Part shown: piece after piece, positions 36,008-47,058 of the stretch | Position numbering within the stretch: the stretch's first letter is position 1 | How the letters are laid out: every line of letters starts with the position of its first letter | DNA from: Scalesia atractyloides | Lineage: Eukaryota > Streptophyta > Magnoliopsida > Asterales > Asteraceae | NCBI GenBank assembly: GCA_947069175.1 | Contig: CAMTDV010000022.1 | Coordinates: 33,543,476 to 33,607,475, forward strand | Direction of reading: 5' to 3' | DNA: 64,000 nucleotides | Translations under genes and position numbers: made by a program | Notes under the pieces: generated by a model | The model's input: the letters and a program-made list of their open reading frames with translations, nothing else | The model's database searches: none | Told to the model about the DNA's origin: nothing

Positions 36008-37083
36008 ATTCGGGGTGGTGAGTCTAGCTGAAGACTTGTAAATAAACTTAGCATGTTTTTGGGGTTTTAGTTGTTTTTCTGTTTGGTTGCTTAGTTTCTT
36101 TTTCAGGTTGCAGTTCGTCTTGGACGCGGGGGATGTTGGAATGCATTGCCGATCTTCATGTATGTTAGTTAGGCTCTTTTCTTTGTAGGAGGTGTTTCGT
36201 GAGTGATCTGGATTCAAGTGATGTTTTTATTTTGGTTTTATTAAATGTAAATAAATAAACTTAAGAGGAAAATAATTCCAAAAAAAAAACTGAAAATCCG
36301 AAAAAAAAAAAACACTATCAACAGTGTTTTCTGGCACTGTCAGGTCTGATAGTGCAGACCCAATTGCAAGGCCCATCCTCTTCTTTCTTTAAAACATTCA
36401 AACATCTCACTTGAATCCTCACAAATCCTCTCACGAATCCTCCACACCTTCTTCCTTTCCCTCAAGAATCTGTTTTCCTCTCATTCCAAGCATCAATCCA
36501 GGTACGAATCTTTATTCTTCTCTTTGTAGTTGTTGAATAGTTGGGTTTGTGCTTCAAGTAGTTTTCCTTTAAGTTTTTTAGGGTTTGGTCTAAACCGACC
36601 GATTCAAGCCCGTTTTCTATGAAATTTGTTGTTGTCGTGCACCATACTTGACCGATCTACAAACCCCCCAAGCAAAACTGTTAAAAAATCGGGCGTTTGG
36701 GTGATTTTTTAGACTTTTCCGGTTCTGCGTTCCATCACGCACGACCATGCCAAACCCTGGCACGACCGTGCTCTTCATAATTTGTGACTGAATCTTCAAA
36801 ATTTTCCAGAAATTCATCAAGCACGACCGTGCTATATGATGGCACGATCGTGCTCTTCATAGAAACTTGATGAATTTGCAGATCTGGCCCAGAAATTCAT
36901 CACGCACGACCGTGCCATCTAATGGCACGATCGTGCTCTTCATAAGAATTTCCAGTCTTCAAAAATTCCACCCAGAAATTGGTTCAGCATGAGAGTGCTT
37001 AGGTATGGCACGATCTAAAAACTTCATAAATTTGAAATCTTCATAAATTCTGCTGAAACAAGCACGCACGGTCGTGCCAATAT
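36008..37083 (+). other. Spacer between pol and the 3' ORF, palindrome-rich
   Basis: No gene. The right part (36739-37099) contains about eight GCACG-NN-CGTGC palindromes, with 'aaattcatca' and 'cttcataa' recurring between them. This gives an irregular tandem of 60-80 bp units. The palindromes end right at the start of the next ORF. Confidence 0.8.
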
Positions 37084-37099
37084 ATGACACGGTCGTGCG
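36739..37099. repeat. Second cluster of GCACG-NN-CGTGC palindromes, before ORF2
   Basis: Units at 36739, 36759, 36821, 36841 (GCACGATCGTGC), 36904, 36924, 37066 and a variant at 37086, plus a decayed unit near 36987. This is the same motif family as in both LTRs, but the sequence between units differs, so it is not simply a copied piece of LTR. Confidence 0.88.
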
Positions 37100-37167
37100 A
37101 ACTCGTCTGTAACCCAGTTTTTGTTGGTTTTCCCATTTTAATTGCTGATCTTGTCCTATTCTTGCAG

Positions 37168-38549
37168 ATGAATCATTTGTTTCTTCGATTCAGCGACAAT
37201 GCCAGGGAAGGGCATTGTATTGCGAAGGTTGAAAGGCTATGGGCTAGGAGGCACTTAATCGAGCCCATGAGGACGCTTCAAATGGTTGATCTCGACCTAC
37301 TCTGTCAGACCGAAAGATTTGAGGAGCTTATGACCCCTCCTTGGACCCGCCTATTCGCAATGGCTGAGCCCCAATATGTCGAGCTAGTCATCGAGTTTTT
37401 TGCCTCGTTCAGGTTTATCTTCCCTGCCCAGATGTTTATGAGAAACGAGTTGGTGTTAGTTACCGTCTGGGACAGAAGTGGCATCATCAATCGATCAGCA
37501 GGTTTGGACAGATACTTGGGTTATATGAGGAAGACGAGATCGACTCCGAGTTATTTCACGGCAGTCTGTAGGAATGGGAGGCTGATATGGACAAAGCAAC
37601 ATTCTGGGCTCAGATCACTGTACCGGGCCGGGCCTGGGATCCACGCTGAGCCAAGGCCACATGGATCCTTGACCTGCTGCATCGCATCATAGAGCGTGCC
37701 ATCTTTCACGTAATCGGCGGTCGGGGTGATAGCACTGGAAACATCACCACCCGCGACCTCTTCCATCTCTATTGCATCATTTCGGGGTCCAAATGCAATG
37801 TCGCAGTTAGTGTTGCAGAGTCCATCCAAAGGGGTATTGGGTCGACCCCCACATCGAGGATCTGTGGTGGGGCATTCGCCACCAGGTTAGCTAGGCACTA
37901 TAGGGTGCGGTTGGATGATCTTACCGTAGCTTGTGATTATGGATTGCTTGATGTGGCACAGCTGACTGCCATGTATATGATTCGCAAGGTTAATGGTATC
38001 CCGAAGTTGGTGGATCGACTGGGTAGGATTTTGGGACCCACTTCCTGAGGGAGAAAGTGATCCAGAAGAGGGCGATGTTGGTGGAGCCGAGGACGTCTAC
38101 ATGCAGGATGCTCCAGGATTCGGCTAGGTGAGGCTGCTGGGGGAGCAGATCCTCATCTTCAGATGGGTGAAATAGGCCAGGGCTTTGGAAGCCCAAGTTG
38201 GGAGCACTTGTTTAGTGGTTTTGGTGGTGGTTACGAACAGGGTGCATACGGTCCGCATGAGCCGTCTACAGTGGATCTTTGGGGAAGAATGGATGGGTTA
38301 GCGTTGGACCAGCAGACAGTACGACACAACATGGACTTAATCCGCGCCGAGCAGCATAGGCAGGGTAATTTTCTGGAGGATATGTACGAGCAGAGTAGGC
38401 GGAGCTTCGATTGGCTCTTCGGATCACAGCATCATTTGGCGAACTCGCTCGGTCATCCTTACACGCAGCCACCGCCGCACTTCACTAGGCGATCCCAGTT
38501 TGACCGCCGGGATGATTCCGGTCCATCAGGATCTGGCGGCCGTCCCTGA
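37168..38549 (+). pseudogene. Athila-type additional 3' ORF (ORF2), interrupted
   Basis: The extra protein found 3' of pol in Athila-like elements, related by eye to the ATHILA ORF family rather than to a proven envelope. The first part runs from the Met of 'MNHLFLRFSDNAREG' (37168) to about 37530, with 'ELVIEFFASFRF' and 'LDRYLGY'. A frameshift near 37530 and an in-frame TAG near 37570 then move the readable frame ('FHLYCIISGSKCNVAV', 'LARHYRVRLDDLTVACDYG'). The last part, 38163-38549, is a Gly/Gln/Arg-rich tail ending '...GSGGRP'. No signal peptide or membrane helix is evident. An upstream ATG at 37084 lies inside the palindrome cluster and is a less likely start. Function unknown. Confidence 0.7.
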
Positions 38550-40230
38550 TCTTGCAGCTTATGTCGTACTTTTATTTGCATTTCTATGTTTGAGGGGTGT
38601 ACCATTTTGCATTGTCCGTACACTCCTCCGTTGTTGCTTTAAATTTAGTACATTTTTATTTTAATTTAGTGGTTTAATTTATGAACAATGACAAGGGATT
38701 TTTGGGTTGGGTTGTTTATTGTGATCTTGATCATGTTTGCAAGTGTGCACTTTTGAATTGATGATATGCTAGTCGCTGGATGGTGCAGTGGTGCGTTGGA
38801 ATGTTTCATATTACCTTCTTTCGCTCCATTCTAGCCTTTGCAACCCAGGGGAGTTTTCGTATTCCCGCTTCCCCCACTGCTATACTATTGCATTGCATTG
38901 TGTTCGTTTTTTGTTGTACATCGTGGGCGATGTACAATTCAAGTGTAGGGAGGTGGTTAAGCTTGTTTATAGTTATCCGAAATTTTTTTTAATTAATAAT
39001 AATAATAATAACAAAACTCTCTTGAATAATCAACTCAACATAAATTTTATATAAATCTAAAAGTTTTGATAAATTCACAAAGGTGAACGAAAAAAGGATT
39101 TGCTCGAATAAAAGTTACCATTTAGTAATCTTTTTTGTATAAAATTGAGTGTGAAAAATCAAGCAAAATTCCTACCTGTTTGCCTTGCATAGTTACCCAA
39201 TACGCCCATTTCCATGAGTTATTTTTGAGCCTTGTAGCTTTAGAATTATTTTTGCTCATGTTTTTGCGGGCAAAGATTGAGTGCGCCGGATGACTTTTGC
39301 GATTTAGGACTTGTGTTAGGCATGCATTTCGAGAACACAAAGCAAACACATAACATAAAAATGATTGAGGCAGTAGGAAACCTTTTATTTTTAACCAATT
39401 TTAATTATCCTTACACCCAAATCACACCCTTAGTTAAACCAATTTGAGCATTTCTCTTTCATTTCATATAAACCACTAAATATCACCAATCAACCAATTT
39501 AGCCTTTTCTTTTTGAACCACATTTTTGGTTTAAAGCCCGATCCGGTTAAGACTAACTTGTAAGCTTTCTTGTATAGTTTATCAATTTATTAGTCATAAC
39601 ATCATAGCTTGGAGTTTTTATCTAAGTAAACGTACTTAGTTCCCTCTAAAGTGGTGAAAAAAAACAAGAAGAAGAAGTCGTGTCAATTGGCTTTGCTAGA
39701 GCAATTTTGTGGATACATCTAAGTGGTTTGCTAGCTCTCGGTTAGTTATGTGGATAGTTTTATCTTTCTTCACTTCAAGTTAGTCGAGCCTTCGGTCTTT
39801 AGCCGTTTTAGCCACTTTTATAAATCCATTTCCACACCCTTTACCCTAGCCAAATTACAACCCACACAAGACCTCTTGATCTTTTTATATGTGTTGGTTA
39901 AGTGTTTAGATTTGATCCTTATACAAGCTTATGATATCGCATAGTCATTGTCTTGGCATCGAGTGTTCTAAACATACTCATTGAATTGTATGTCTCCTAT
40001 ATTTTAGCCGAGTGTGTGTGAACATTGCGAGGATGTAAGGTGAGCTTGTAGGGATGTCGAGATGGACCATTGCTCATAACCATATTTCATATACTTTTTG
40101 GTTTTTCCTTTTATGTCAAGTAATCCTTTTTGTTCTGCCCAAGTTATTTATTTGTGCTTATATAACGCTAGTTGAGATGATTGCCAAGATAGAATTTTGT
40201 TTACTTTAGTTTGTTTGAGGACAACCAAAG
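38550..40230 (+). other. 3' internal untranslated region of the Athila element
   Basis: No gene. A second polypurine-like 'caagtgtagggagg' lies at about 38939-38953, 1.3 kb before the true PPT. A/T runs and an AAT repeat follow at 38993-39010. Short ORFs here have no domain. Confidence 0.7.
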
Positions 40231-40248
40231 TTCAAGTGTGGGGATGTT
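40231..40248 (+). other. Polypurine tract of the Athila element
   Basis: 'caagtgtggggatgtt' lies immediately before the 3' LTR start TGATGTATAAG. The same 'caagtgtgggg' block precedes Athila 3' LTRs generally. Confidence 0.75.
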
Positions 40249-42105
40249 TGATGTATAAGAATTTATACATCTTTTAAACGTCAAATATTCCCCATTAATG
40301 CGGAAATTCGTTGTGTTTTCATTGATCTTGATACTCATTTGAGTTATTTGTGAAAATGCAGGTCCGGGCTTTGGCCGAGTGAAGAAACAAAGGCTTTTGG
40401 AGCAAATTGGAGCAAAAATGGAACATTTCTGCCAAACTGCCAGATATGGCACGACCGTGCCAACCCTTGGCACGACCGTGCCAAGCATCCAGAAGCCGGC
40501 ACTATCACCAGCACTATCATCAGATTGCACAATCCGAGCCAATCCAACACTTGGCACGATCGTGCCAACCCCAAGCACGACTGTGCGCGTGCAATCACAG
40601 GCCCTGATCAGCTAGTTTCCGAGATTAACTTAGGGATTTCCAAGTATGATATCGATAAGCACGACCGTGCCACCATTTGGCATGGTCGTGCTACCTCAGG
40701 GAAATTTTAGCGGGATCTTTCCGGATTTGACATCAAACTTGGTCAACAACTCAGAAAGGCACCTGTCACTTACCAAGCACGACCGTGCCAAAAGGTGGCA
40801 CGGTCGTGCCAAATGCCCAGTAGCTTAAATACGTGAATTCAGCTCATTTGAAGGGGAATGGGAGCATTTGGGTGGATTTCTCTCTCAAGAAGCTGATCTT
40901 GGAAGCTTGGAGATTGAAAGGAGCCTTTAGAAGGTTGTATCACTTGATAATCCAACTCATTTTGCTAATTACCTTGTCTTAAACACTAGTATTTCACTTG
41001 TTATTCATGCACAATCCATATTACTTTATATTTGTCTTAGTTATCATGAGCCTTCTAGGCTACACAATTGTGTTGTTTGAATTTCGTTAAAGCTAATGAA
41101 CACTTGACAATATGGAAATAGATGTGGTGACTATTGTATGTTAATCTTCATGATGGTATTTAGTCAAGTTTTGTGGAATGCATGTTCATGTTTAAAGTCA
41201 TTATTCTTGAATGTTTGATCATGAAAATTTACATGTAGTGTTGGAAAGCCCATGTAGAGATTATGATTATTGAATCTTGTTAGTTGTTGATTTGATTCAT
41301 AGCATGAAACTAGGAATGATAATTGCTAACATGATTAGGATGATGATTTGAATATGAGTATGAATTCTTGCATTTGGATTTGTAAAGATCTTATGAATGT
41401 TTATATGAATTCTATGGTTTTGTTTCATGTTGGATTGATGATTTAGGCCAAAGTTGTTGTTTAGCATGACCATGCTTGTGATTCATGTCAAGAGCTTGTT
41501 GAAGATATCATTTACTTGAAACCAAGTTAGGGTGATTAATGTGTTGTTCATGTTAGTTTTCCTTAATTTGTAGAGTTAGGAGTTTTGACAAACAATTAAC
41601 TTTTTATTAAATATTAACATAAATTTAGCAAGAGAACTTAAAGAATGAATCTTAGGTGATTAAAATGTTGTTCATTATAATTTTCCCAAGATTTATAAAA
41701 CTAGGAGACCTTGAATGGAAACTTAGTTGGTTCTAAGACTTGCATCACCATTAGTTTTCCTCAAAAGTTGTCATATGTTTATTAGTGGATACTTAATTCA
41801 AGCAACCTTTCTTAAGTATTGTTCTTGTTAATCCATTTAGTTAATTTTTATCCTTACATGATAGTTTAAAAATAATCAAGAAATCAATTCACTGATCGAA
41901 ACAGGTTTAAAAGTAAGGAAGATTTAGTACTGAGACACCGAGTCCACGGATTGATATCCGGTTCTTACCAGCGAACTATACTACCACCTGACGCGTACAC
42001 TTGCCCTATGTGTGTGTAGTTGGTTTTAAGTAAAAACTATTTTAAAACCTAATCTGTGTGAACGAAAATTATAATAATAAAAATATATTTAATTAACGCA
42101 CATCA
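40249..42105 (+). repeat. 3' LTR of the Athila element
   Basis: Matches 28546-30371 with a few percent divergence. It has eight GCACG-NN-CGTGC palindromes (40448-40810), including one absent from the 5' LTR at 40797-40810. Ends CGCACATCA, followed by TSD ATGAG. Confidence 0.92.
40448..40810. repeat. Third cluster of GCACG-NN-CGTGC palindromes, 3' LTR
   Basis: Units at 40448, 40469, 40553, 40575, 40659, 40679, 40777 and 40797. Some have diverged from the 5' LTR copies (for example GCACGACTGTGC at 40575). Confidence 0.88.
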
Positions 42106-43145
42106 ATGAGTCAGGTACATTTATGGTAAAATGTGAGTCTTATGTTGGTTGAAGTGACGAGGCATGCGCCTTACGCCTCAACGACACTTTTTTACACCCA
42201 ACCAGTTTCATTACTCATCTCAAATGTTTTGAGTTTATTTGTTGGGTTCGGGAATCGGTTATCATCGTTATTCCCGAATAATAACAAGGTCATAGAATCT
42301 TACATAGGAAATGTTAAAATGAGAATTCCCCTGAGTTACAAGAATCGTGAGAATTTTTTGAAAAAAAAGTTTAAAAAAAATTCACCAAATTTTTTTAACT
42401 ATGTAACTTTTTCCAAAAAAAAAATCTTATCAGAAAATTTATATTAATGTAAAACAAATTTATATAAGTGTAACCAACGAAAAAGGGGGTGACATCATAT
42501 ATATATATTTTAAATAAATTCAACAATGTAAGCGATAAAAAATAACCTTCGCTATTTTTTTAATTTTTATAGATGTCTTCGTTAGATACTCATTTACGTT
42601 TATGCAAAATTTAGTTGAAAAACTTGCATGGAAAGTAGGATTTCCCTCGGAGTTCTTAAGTTCTCGTAACTCGAAGGACTTCTCGCATGAACCTGATAAT
42701 ATATATACATGGGAAGGCTCTACGTAAAATACAAAATTTGGAAGAACACGCAGAAGAAAATGAATCACTCGTTTTTCCATCCTAAAAACCTAAAAAGTAA
42801 TGAAAATACTACAAATGTAATATTTATTGTTTCTGACACTAGGTTGCAAAAACAAAATACGAAAAAAAATATTTTTATATAACCTACACACATGTGTAGG
42901 TAAAAATACATAATTTTTTATGTATATAATACACATTATGATTGTAGGAAACATAAATTTTAAAAAATATGAACCTAGATCCTAAAATTTAGTGATTTAG
43001 AGTTGTTTATTTTGTTCTCACAAATAATTAGTATTCTGTAATGATTTTTATCCTATGTATATATGTGTATTAAAATGAGAACTTGCGAGAACCATGATAG
43101 CTTTATGAAAATTTTTAAAGATTTTCGTCAAAAAAATTTAAATTA
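42106..43145. other. AT-rich flank with a duplicated fragment
   Basis: This is the original target DNA of the Athila element (continuous with 28312-28545 before insertion). No gene is supported. Bases 42400-42720 are a diverged copy of 44431-44750 and contain a short region that might be an exon relic (see that entry). Confidence 0.55.
42400..42720 (+). repeat. Diverged duplicate of 44431-44750
   Basis: Shared blocks include 'atgtaactttttcca', 'aatgtaaaacaaattta', 'gtgacatc', 'taagcgataaa', 'atagatgtct' and 'tctcgcatgaacctga'. The duplicates are in direct orientation, about 2 kb apart, with the large MITE between them. Identity is roughly 75-80% by eye. Confidence 0.7.
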
Positions 43146-44428
43146 GAGAAAGTGCCCGGATAGTTCCTGTGGTTTGCTCCGATTTCACCTTTAGTTCTTA
43201 CATTTTTAAAATTACCGCTATAGTCCTCAACTTTGCCAAGTTTGTTCTCAGATAGTCTCTGAAACGGATGAATGTTAGTTTGATGTTAAGTGCGTGTGAA
43301 ATAACTAATATGCCCTTGATATAAAAAATAACAATTAAATCATTAAAATGAAATAATTAATATATTCATTCAGTGGGACCACATGGTTTATTGTAAACCA
43401 TCCACCGGAGAACCACCACCACCTCCACCCCTTCTACCACCGTCACCTCCATTAACACCACCCACCCACCACTCTAGTAGCCTTCTCTTATGTTTTAAAA
43501 GAAAAGAAATAATGAACCTGTATAAACCGAATTGCTTTCTTTGCACTTTCCTGCCCCACTCTTCGGCCATGAGTCTGCAATCAAATATATGAATATTATA
43601 TTCCCCTGAAGATAAACAGAGCATCTATCCTATATATGCATTTCATTGTTCCTGGTCACTCATCTCTAATAAGAAAAAAAGAATGAATACAACTAGCATT
43701 AAAACAACACAATAATTTTAAAATAAATTGAATTAGGTGACCTGCATGATGAGTTTAATCGGTCAAGAGGCGCAGTAACAGTTTTGGCAGCAGCACCGGA
43801 GAGGGCATCAGCAGCAAAGACGACAGCATCGTAGCAGATTTTAATGAACCTATATAAACCAAATTGTTTTAATGAACCTGTATAAACCCCAATTGTTTCC
43901 TTTACCGTTGAGGAACAGGGGATGATGGTTTTGTCGTGATGGCAGGGACGACGGCGGTGGTGGCGGCAGCGTCGGAGCAGATGCCGGAGTGGAGGTGTGA
44001 AGGTGATGATGGACTGATGGTGGTGGCGGTTGAGATTTGGGGGTGGTGGTGTGGAAGTGTGAAGGTCGTGATGGTGGTTTGGTAGTGATGGCAGGGACGA
44101 CGGTGGTGGTGGCGGCAGCGTCGGAGCAGGTTCCGGAGTGGAGGTGTGAACGTGGTGATGGTGGTTTGCTTGTGTAGATACGAACGGAAAGAGAGAAGAA
44201 AAGGATAGAGCAGTAGGGTGGGTAAAAGGCTTAGGTTTTTTTTTTATTAATTATTAAGGGCTTTTTAGTCATTTCATTATTTACTTAACTGAGAAAACTA
44301 ATCCTATCTGTGTCATGGACTATCTGAGAATGAATTTGTTAAAATTAGGGACTATAGTTGTAATTTTTAAAATGTAGGGACTAAAGGTGAAACCAGAGCA
44401 AACCACAGGGCTATCAGGGCACTTTTTC
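43146..44428. mobile_element. Large Mutator-type MITE (1283 bp)
   Basis: Left arm ('gtgcccggatagttcctgtg', 'tttcacctttagt') and right arm ('actaaaggtgaaacc', 'cacagggctatcagggcac') are inverted over about 170 bp. The flanks TTTAAATTA (43137-43145) and TTTAAATCA (44429-44437) match 8/9, fitting a 9-bp duplication. The centre has GGT/GTGG-rich stretches at 43930-44160, with a near-duplicate of 'gcggcagcgtcggagcag', and short Pro/Gly-rich frames that are composition artefacts. It resembles the 14041-15146 element. Confidence 0.8.
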
Positions 44429-44841
44429 TTTAAATCATGTAACTTTTTCCAAAAAAATGTATACAAAAATGTATATCAATGTAAAACAAATTTACATAAA
44501 TGTAACCTACCAAAAAGGGTGACATCGTATATTCTAAAAAAAAAATTCCATCGTAAGCGATAAATCAACCTCACATAAATGGAAGGTCGGTTAATCTTTT
44601 TTAATTTTCTTTGATAGATGTCTTAGTTAGACATATATGTTTATGTTTGTGCTTGAAAAACTCACATTGGAAGCAGGATTTCCATCAAAGTTCTCAAGTT
44701 CTTGCAACTCAGAGGAGTCTCGCATGAACCTGATTGTTACATATCTGTCACATAACGCTAATTTGGATCAGGTATATTATGTTAGGTCCGCAACCGATGG
44801 ATTCAAGTTGAATCAACTGGAGCACCATGACGCAGGTTGAA
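44429..44841 (+). other. Duplicated fragment with a possible exon relic
   Basis: The 3' half (44637-44840) can be read for 67 codons, with 'LEKLTLEAGFPSKFSS' and 'SHNANLDQVYYVRSATDG'. The equivalent frame at about 42600-42700 keeps 'VEKLAWKVGFPSEF' style spacing, which hints at a shared coding origin. I do not recognise the protein. It ends where the small LTR element begins. Confidence 0.4.
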
Positions 44842-45040
44842 TGATACGTGTGAAAATGGTTATTAAGCTTAATGATCGATAAAGAGAAGAAGAACACTTA
44901 AGAGAGGAAGAAGGGTAAAACCCAATTCAATTCATCGATACCTATTTACTACAATTCTCCCAACTATATAGCCAACTAACTAACCAATAAGCCCTACACT
45001 ATACAACAATTATATTTTGGTCCATCTACTTATTTTGACA
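44842..45040 (-). repeat. 3' LTR of the small element (199 bp)
   Basis: On the minus strand it starts TGTCAAAATAAGTAG and ends GTATCA. It contains one unit of the 40-bp motif that is amplified in the partner LTR. Confidence 0.6.
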
Positions 45041-45438
45041 TATACCAATACTTCCCACATATAAAACTTTTAACTCAAAAGAACTGAATAACAAAACCAA
45101 ACCCATTAATCAAAAGTGTCAAAAGCAAAAGAGAAAGCTTGACCACCGAACCCCTGCTCAACTTGATGTTTTACTGTCAAAAGATAAAAATCTTTTGTTG
45201 AATTGTCACCATATTGACTAAGCCATGTTCTATAGCAGTCATATATTGTCACCATAACATGCCAAACTACATCTCCCCCTCTTATGCTTAGCATTTCCCC
45301 TATAAAGACTTTTGTCCTCAAAAGTCCATATAAGGAAATAAGGCCTCATGAACTGTTCTTTTTCACAGTTAATCATAAAAGTGCCATTCATGAGCCAAGT
45401 ATACAGTACAGAGATCATCCATAAATGTAGATCCTATA

Positions 45439-46302
45439 TTACATATCCCATGACCACCTCTTGGAATTCATCAAAATAAAATGATGTGTATTCCAAACAG
45501 ATATATCACTCTGCATCCACTTATAGCAATCTTCACATTTTGATTTCTTATATTTTCCCGTGAATTCCAATTGCCCTTGTAGTAGCAAAAAAAAATCATG
45601 TGCAATATCTTTGATGGACTTTTTTATTGTATTCAGTTGGACCTTTCCCAAAGAACAATGTGTAACTTCACAATTTGCTTCTTGAATTTCCCCTTGAGTC
45701 AAAGAATGATAGTGACCACCGGAACCGCTAACTAGGACAACCCTTGTATCAACCTTGGCAGATGAAAGCAAAAACAAAGAACCCAGCACCCATACCATAA
45801 TTTTGTCTAACCAAAGATTGGGTATGAATTCACAAATAAATTCTGCAATAACCGTAAAAAGATCACACGCTTCATGTTCATCTATTACTTCCCTTGATAG
45901 TGATTGTTCCAGCATAGACAAAGAAGATGTTGATGTTTGCTCAAAATTCAGAACCAAAAAATTATGTGTTGATGGCTTAAAACCATTCCAACTCTCTAGG
46001 ACCTTTTGGTACAAATTAACACCATTATTTGCCTCTAGAGATAAATGTGTTATTGATTCAATAGCAACTAAACCAACTTCCCAGACCTTGTTTTCGTTGT
46101 ACGACAATCTCCAAAATAGTAATGCCAGATAACCGACCCAACCGGTATCTTTCCAATTTATTCGTTTCTCCTTATTCCAGGGACCAAATACTAATGTTGA
46201 ACCCAATACTTTAACATGGTTCCCAACTTCAACATGATGGCCAAAAAAGAGACTCGATTGCACCCTTTCATAAACTATGTTTGACTTAAACTCCATTTCC
46301 AC
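45439..46302 (-). CDS. Unknown 287-codon ORF inside the small LTR element
   Basis: The longest uninterrupted frame in the internal region; Met start at 46302, stop at 45439. I do not recognise a domain. Visible features: 'VSGSGGHYHSLTQGEIQ' (about residues 190-207), a Leu/Trp-rich segment 'WLDKIMVWVLGSLFLL' that could span a membrane (about 166-181), a Cys pair 'KCEDCYKW' near the C-terminus, and Ser-rich 'STSSLSMLEQSLS'. It is not similar to gag, RT or integrase motifs. An unbroken frame of this length in a decayed neighbourhood is noteworthy. It may be a captured host fragment or an element-specific protein; expression is unknown. Confidence 0.45.
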   Translation of the reverse strand: MEMEFKSNIVYERVQSSLFFGHHVEVGNHVKVLGSTLVFGPWNKEKRINWKDTGWVGYLALLFWRLSYNENKVWEVGLVAIESITHLSLEANNGVNLYQKVLESWNGFKPSTHNFLVLNFEQTSTSSLSMLEQSLSREVIDEHEACDLFTVIAEFICEFIPNLWLDKIMVWVLGSLFLLSSAKVDTRVVLVSGSGGHYHSLTQGEIQEANCEVTHCSLGKVQLNTIKKSIKDIAHDFFLLLQGQLEFTGKYKKSKCEDCYKWMQSDISVWNTHHFILMNSKRWSWDM

Positions 46303-47045
46303 TTGATAATGACTATTGTATTAGGAAAAAGTAATGAAACCAATTTCTTTTTCCTTATTTCTTGATCCCAGACATCAGTTCTAAAACTCTTATACGTAAA
46401 TGTCACTCTTATGTAGATCATATTCGTGAGTGTCATTAAAATGATCATTATGAACATGATCATTTCTATCATTATCAGATTTTTGTAGCATCATCATCGT
46501 TTTCAACACCCAAAATGACTATATGACCATCTTCCCGTTGAAGAATGGAATTATTTACCTCAATTGTTTTCGGTGAATCATCAGATCTTGAATTTGCTGA
46601 TGAAATTTCATCCACATTTATATCTTCACTTTGATCAGAATCTGAAATTCTAATTTCATAAGACTGGTTCGTATCTATTTGTCGCCACTCCTATCTTTGT
46701 TGTCTTGTGTTGATTCCACTTAATTAAATCCAATTTCAGAATCATTTCTTACATCTTGACCCTAAAGAACGCATCCTTCAATTTTAAACTTCTGCCAATA
46801 TTGTGATGTGGCTTGAGAACTTCACAATTTCTTGAATTGTTGCTGCTTTAGTGAATTTGTCGCTCTTGATTTTGCTTAATGAAAAGACCCGTGTGTTGCC
46901 CTAATTTTGATTTCGAAAGCCTCTGTTAATTGCTGTTGTATATCTTGATGGTTTTTGTTGCCCAAATTTTCACTTTCTTGTTCGATTTGTTTGCCAACGA
47001 TTGAAATCCTTTTGTTGCCCTAAACCCAGGTCAAGAGGAAGGATA
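46303..47045 (-). other. Leader region of the small element, no intact ORF
   Basis: Between the PBS and the 287-codon ORF. Minus-strand frames are broken by stops; fragments such as 'SQYWQKFKIEGC' hint at former coding sequence. An ATGATC-rich low-complexity stretch lies at 46435-46500. Confidence 0.5.
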
Positions 47046-47057
47046 CCTCTGTTACCA
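47046..47057 (-). other. Primer binding site-like sequence
   Basis: On the minus strand TGGTAACAGAGG, close to the tRNA-iMet PBS TGGTATCAGAGC, one base from the end of the right-hand LTR. Confidence 0.55.
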
Positions 47058-47058
47058 T

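Larger units (their letters stand above)
28546..42105 (+). mobile_element. Full-length Ty3/Athila retrotransposon (13.56 kb), coding regions decayed
   Basis: LTRs of 1826 and 1857 bp start TGATGTATAAG and end CGCACATCA. A perfect 5-bp duplication ATGAG flanks it (28541-28545 and 42106-42110). A tRNA-Asp PBS, gag-pol, a long spacer, an additional 3' ORF and a PPT follow in Athila order. Gag, protease, RT, RNase H and integrase are all recognisable but interrupted several times. The LTRs differ by scattered substitutions and small indels, including a ~20-bp palindrome unit present only in the 3' LTR. Confidence 0.93.

Noticed and set aside
43383..43592. Proline-rich ORF
   Set aside because: Lies inside the 1283-bp MITE; Pro codons come from CCA/CCT low-complexity DNA, and relatives of the element show similar non-coding centres.
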